16,424 nt of DNA, taken from NCBI GenBank assembly GCA_046594445.1, contig JBKJSM010000097.1, positions 1-16,424 on the forward strand, in the 5' to 3' direction. The position numbers and the translations under genes were made by a program. Every line of letters begins with the position of its first letter. Position 1 is the first letter of the stretch. Origin of the DNA: Gaiellasilicea sp046594445. Lineage in GTDB: Bacteria; Actinomycetota; Thermoleophilia; Gaiellales; Gaiellaceae. The notes under the pieces are model-generated. The model ran no database searches, had not been told where the DNA came from, and worked only from the letters and a program-made list of their open reading frames with translations. Of the stretch, positions 14,528 through 16,424 are shown in pieces.

Positions 14528-15786
14528 TTCTCCACCATCCCATACACGCGCGCGTGGCCGACGAGATAGAGCCGCTCGCGGTCGGCGACGACGCCGGCGT
14601 ACTTGCCGTCCGCGAACGTCCAGAGCTCCCGGCCCGTGCGGGCGTCGAGCGCGTAGGTGCGATCCTTGAAGGTCGAGAAGTAGACGACTCCGGCGATCAC
14701 CGTGGCGGAGCCGGAGATGTCGCCGTTCGCGCGGAAGCGCCAGCGAACGTCGCCGGTGGCCGCGTCGAGCGCGTAGAAGCGGCCGCTGTAAGACCCGACG
14801 TAGACGGTCTTGCGCCAGACGGCGGGCGAGCCGTAGACGTAACCCCCGGTCCCCTTCGACCAGCGCAGCTTCCCGCTCGCGGCGCCGAAGGAGTAGACCT
14901 TGTGGTCGGTCGATCCGATGTAGACGCGCCCGTAAGCGACCGTCGGCGTCGAGTAGAGGTACCCACGGCCGCCGAGCCGATCCTGCGTCCTCGTCCGCCA
15001 GATCGCCTTGCCGGTCTTCGCGCTGAGGGCGTAGAGGTAGCCGTCGTAGGTGCCGACGTAGAGCCGGTCCCCGGAGCGCGCGATCCCGCTCTTGATCCGG
15101 CCCTTGCCCTGGAACGTCCAGCGGACGCGGCCGGTCGCCGCGTCGAGCGCGTAGACACGGCCGCGCCAGTCGCCGACGTAGACGAAGCCGTCGACAACGA
15201 GCGGCGAGGACTCGGTCGGGCCGATCTTCGTCCGCCAGCGGATCTTTCCGAAGCCTGCGGCGAACGCGATCACCTCGCCCTCGAGCCGACCCGGCTTCGC
15301 CTTGGCGTTGCAGGGCGGACGGTTGAGGAACGACTGGTAGACGGTGCCGTCGGCCACCGCGGGCGACGCCGCGACGCAGCGGCCGATCGGGATCTTCCAG
15401 GCCCGCTTGCCGGTCTTCGCGTTGACGGCGAACATCACGCCCGAGTTGTTGGTGAAGTAGAGCCGACCGTAAGCGATCGTGGGCGGGAACTCGAGCAGCT
15501 GGCGGGCGCGGAACGTCCAGACGCGCCGAAACGGCGGCCGGAGCAGAAAGGGGCCGACGCGCTGCCGCTCGGCGTCGTACCCGTTCAGGGGCCACACGAC
15601 CTCGAGCTTCTCCCGCTCGGGCGGCGGCGGCAGCGGCTCCTCCTCCTCCTCGGTCGTGACGAACTCCTCAGTCGACGAGCCGCGGACGTCGGCCGCCCTG
15701 TCGCGTTTGTAGAGCACGTAGCCCGCGGCGATCCCGCCGGCGAGCAGGACGAGCGCGATCGCGGCTGCGAGCAGCCGCTTTCTCAC
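14524..15786 (-). CDS. Membrane-anchored PQQ-type eight-bladed beta-propeller protein
   Basis: A 420-residue protein. Residues 1-27 form a signal anchor, followed by an acidic and proline-rich linker (glutamates at 46-50, prolines at 53-56). From about 85 to the end there are eight copies of a blade repeat of the type 'G-x-V-Y-V-G-x-x-D-G-x-L-Y-A-L-D-A-x-T-G-x-x-x-W'. The blade tryptophans are W90, W130, W184, W223, W263, W309, W349 and W389. This is the PQQ_2/BamB-like fold, with the domain outside the membrane. Only two cysteines (C137, C159) are present, and no cytochrome or dehydrogenase motif is seen, so it is probably a binding scaffold and not a quinoprotein enzyme. GTG at 15786 overlaps the stop of the upstream paralogue by 4 nt (GTGA). 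Its job in a glycan operon is unknown. Confidence 0.82.
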   Translation of the reverse strand: MRKRLLAAAIALVLLAGGIAAGYVLYKRDRAADVRGSSTEEFVTTEEEEEPLPPPPEREKLEVVWPLNGYDAERQRVGPFLLRPPFRRVWTFRARQLLEFPPTIAYGRLYFTNNSGVMFAVNAKTGKRAWKIPIGRCVAASPAVADGTVYQSFLNRPPCNAKAKPGRLEGEVIAFAAGFGKIRWRTKIGPTESSPLVVDGFVYVGDWRGRVYALDAATGRVRWTFQGKGRIKSGIARSGDRLYVGTYDGYLYALSAKTGKAIWRTRTQDRLGGRGYLYSTPTVAYGRVYIGSTDHKVYSFGAASGKLRWSKGTGGYVYGSPAVWRKTVYVGSYSGRFYALDAATGDVRWRFRANGDISGSATVIAGVVYFSTFKDRTYALDARTGRELWTFADGKYAGVVADRERLYLVGHARVYGMVEK

Positions 15787-16424
15787 GTCCGGGGCTCCAC
15801 GGCCCAGACGCGCGAATAGCCGTGCAGCAGCAGGCGGTGCCCGTTCCCCGAGACGGGCACGTACTCGCCGTGGGGGAATTCGAGGACGACGCGGCCGCTC
15901 TTCGCGTCGACGCCGGTGATCCGGCCCCGCGTCGAGCCGGCGTAGGCGACGCCCGCGACGACCACCGCCGCGCCGGAGACCGGCCCGCCCGCACCGACGC
16001 TCCAGAGCACCCGGCCCGAGCTCGCCGCGACCGAGTAGAAGCGGCCGTTGTAAGAACCGAAGAAGACGCGGCCGGCCCAGACCGCCGGCGACGAGTAGAC
16101 GTAGCCGCCCGTATTGACGCGCCAGAGGTAGCGCCCGCCCGTCGTGAAGGCGGTGAGGCTGTTGCCGGTCGAGGAGGGGACGAAGACCCGCCCGGCCGCG
16201 ACGGCCGGCGTGCCGTAGATCCGGCCGTTGACGCTGCGTACCCAGCGCCGCTGTCCGGTCGCCGCCGAGAGCGCCAGCAGGCGGCCACCGTAGTCCCCGA
16301 TGTAGAGCGTCTTGCCGGAGATGGACGCGCTCGAGGTGATCTTGTAGCCGCTCAGGTGGCTCCAGCGGAGCTTCCGCTTCGCGAGGTCGAGTGCGTAGAC
16401 GCGGCCGTTCCAGGCCCCGAAGTA
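15783..16424 (-). CDS. PQQ-type beta-propeller protein, paralogue of its neighbour (5' partial)
   Basis: The frame is open to the right edge of the window, so the N-terminus is missing; 213 residues are visible. They contain five blade repeats (for example FFGSYNGRFYSVAASSGRVL followed by W) very like those of the neighbouring gene at 14524-15786; the last blades align almost throughout. In the final visible repeat the blade tryptophan is replaced by leucine (GRVVLEF against GRELWTF in the neighbour). The two genes look like a tandem duplication that has since diverged. They overlap by 4 nt (GTGA), so expression is coupled. An extracytoplasmic location is inferred from the paralogue. A GTG at 16010 is an internal codon, since the repeats continue upstream of it without a break. 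Confidence 0.8.
   Translation of the reverse strand, partial: YFGAWNGRVYALDLAKRKLRWSHLSGYKITSSASISGKTLYIGDYGGRLLALSAATGQRRWVRSVNGRIYGTPAVAAGRVFVPSSTGNSLTAFTTGGRYLWRVNTGGYVYSSPAVWAGRVFFGSYNGRFYSVAASSGRVLWSVGAGGPVSGAAVVVAGVAYAGSTRGRITGVDAKSGRVVLEFPHGEYVPVSGNGHRLLLHGYSRVWAVEPRT

Noticed and set aside
14554..15819. Plus-strand open frame of 421 codons opposite the propeller gene
   Set aside because: Its apparent repeats only mirror the blade repeats of the real minus-strand gene.

Overview
This is a GC-rich window with many GTG starts, packed almost wall to wall with genes for making and displaying a cell-surface or extracellular polysaccharide. The LytR-CpsA-Psr (LCP) protein, the several large membrane sugar transferases, the base composition and the apparent leaderless promoters fit a high-GC actinobacterium-like organism, possibly of the Thermoleophilia. 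That placement is an inference; there is no marker gene, rRNA or tRNA in the window.

Layout. (1) 1-2995, plus strand: the C-terminal part of an O-antigen ligase/polymerase-like membrane protein, a UDP-sugar 4-epimerase and a GT4 glycosyltransferase, linked by 4-nt and 8-nt overlaps. (2) 2992-6293, minus strand: a membrane GT-C-like transferase, a UDP-glucuronate decarboxylase (UDP-xylose synthase) and a secreted clan GH-A glycoside hydrolase; the last of these meets the GT4 gene tail to tail on a shared CTAG. (3) 6294-6353: a compact divergent promoter region. (4) 6354-9202, plus strand: an LCP glycopolymer transferase with an unusual multi-pass N-terminus, then a second GT-C transferase. (5) 9203-9783: no intact gene, but the minus strand carries recognisable frame-shifted and internally deleted remains of a SAM-dependent methyltransferase, and two tandem mini-hairpins near the end of the next gene. 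(6) 9784-16424, minus strand: a tightly coupled run (read right to left) of two tandem PQQ-type beta-propeller proteins, a UDP-glucuronate-4-epimerase-like enzyme, a Wzz-like chain-length protein, a DPM1-type GT2 with membrane tail, and a large membrane protein with an internal spermidine-synthase-like domain.

How they may work together (inference): three SDR enzymes would supply 4-epimerised and decarboxylated UDP-sugars; GT4, GT2 and GT-C enzymes would build and decorate a lipid-linked glycan; the Wzy- and Wzz-like proteins would polymerise it and set its length; the LCP protein could attach it to the wall; and the secreted hydrolase could trim it. The roles of the propellers and of the spermidine-synthase-like protein are unknown and are the most interesting open questions.

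Expression signals split into two types. The four genes that do not overlap an upstream gene each have a TANNNT hexamer 6-7 nt before the start codon, as expected for leaderless transcripts. Several operon-internal genes start within 4-8 nt overlaps, some with a Shine-Dalgarno-like sequence 6 nt upstream.
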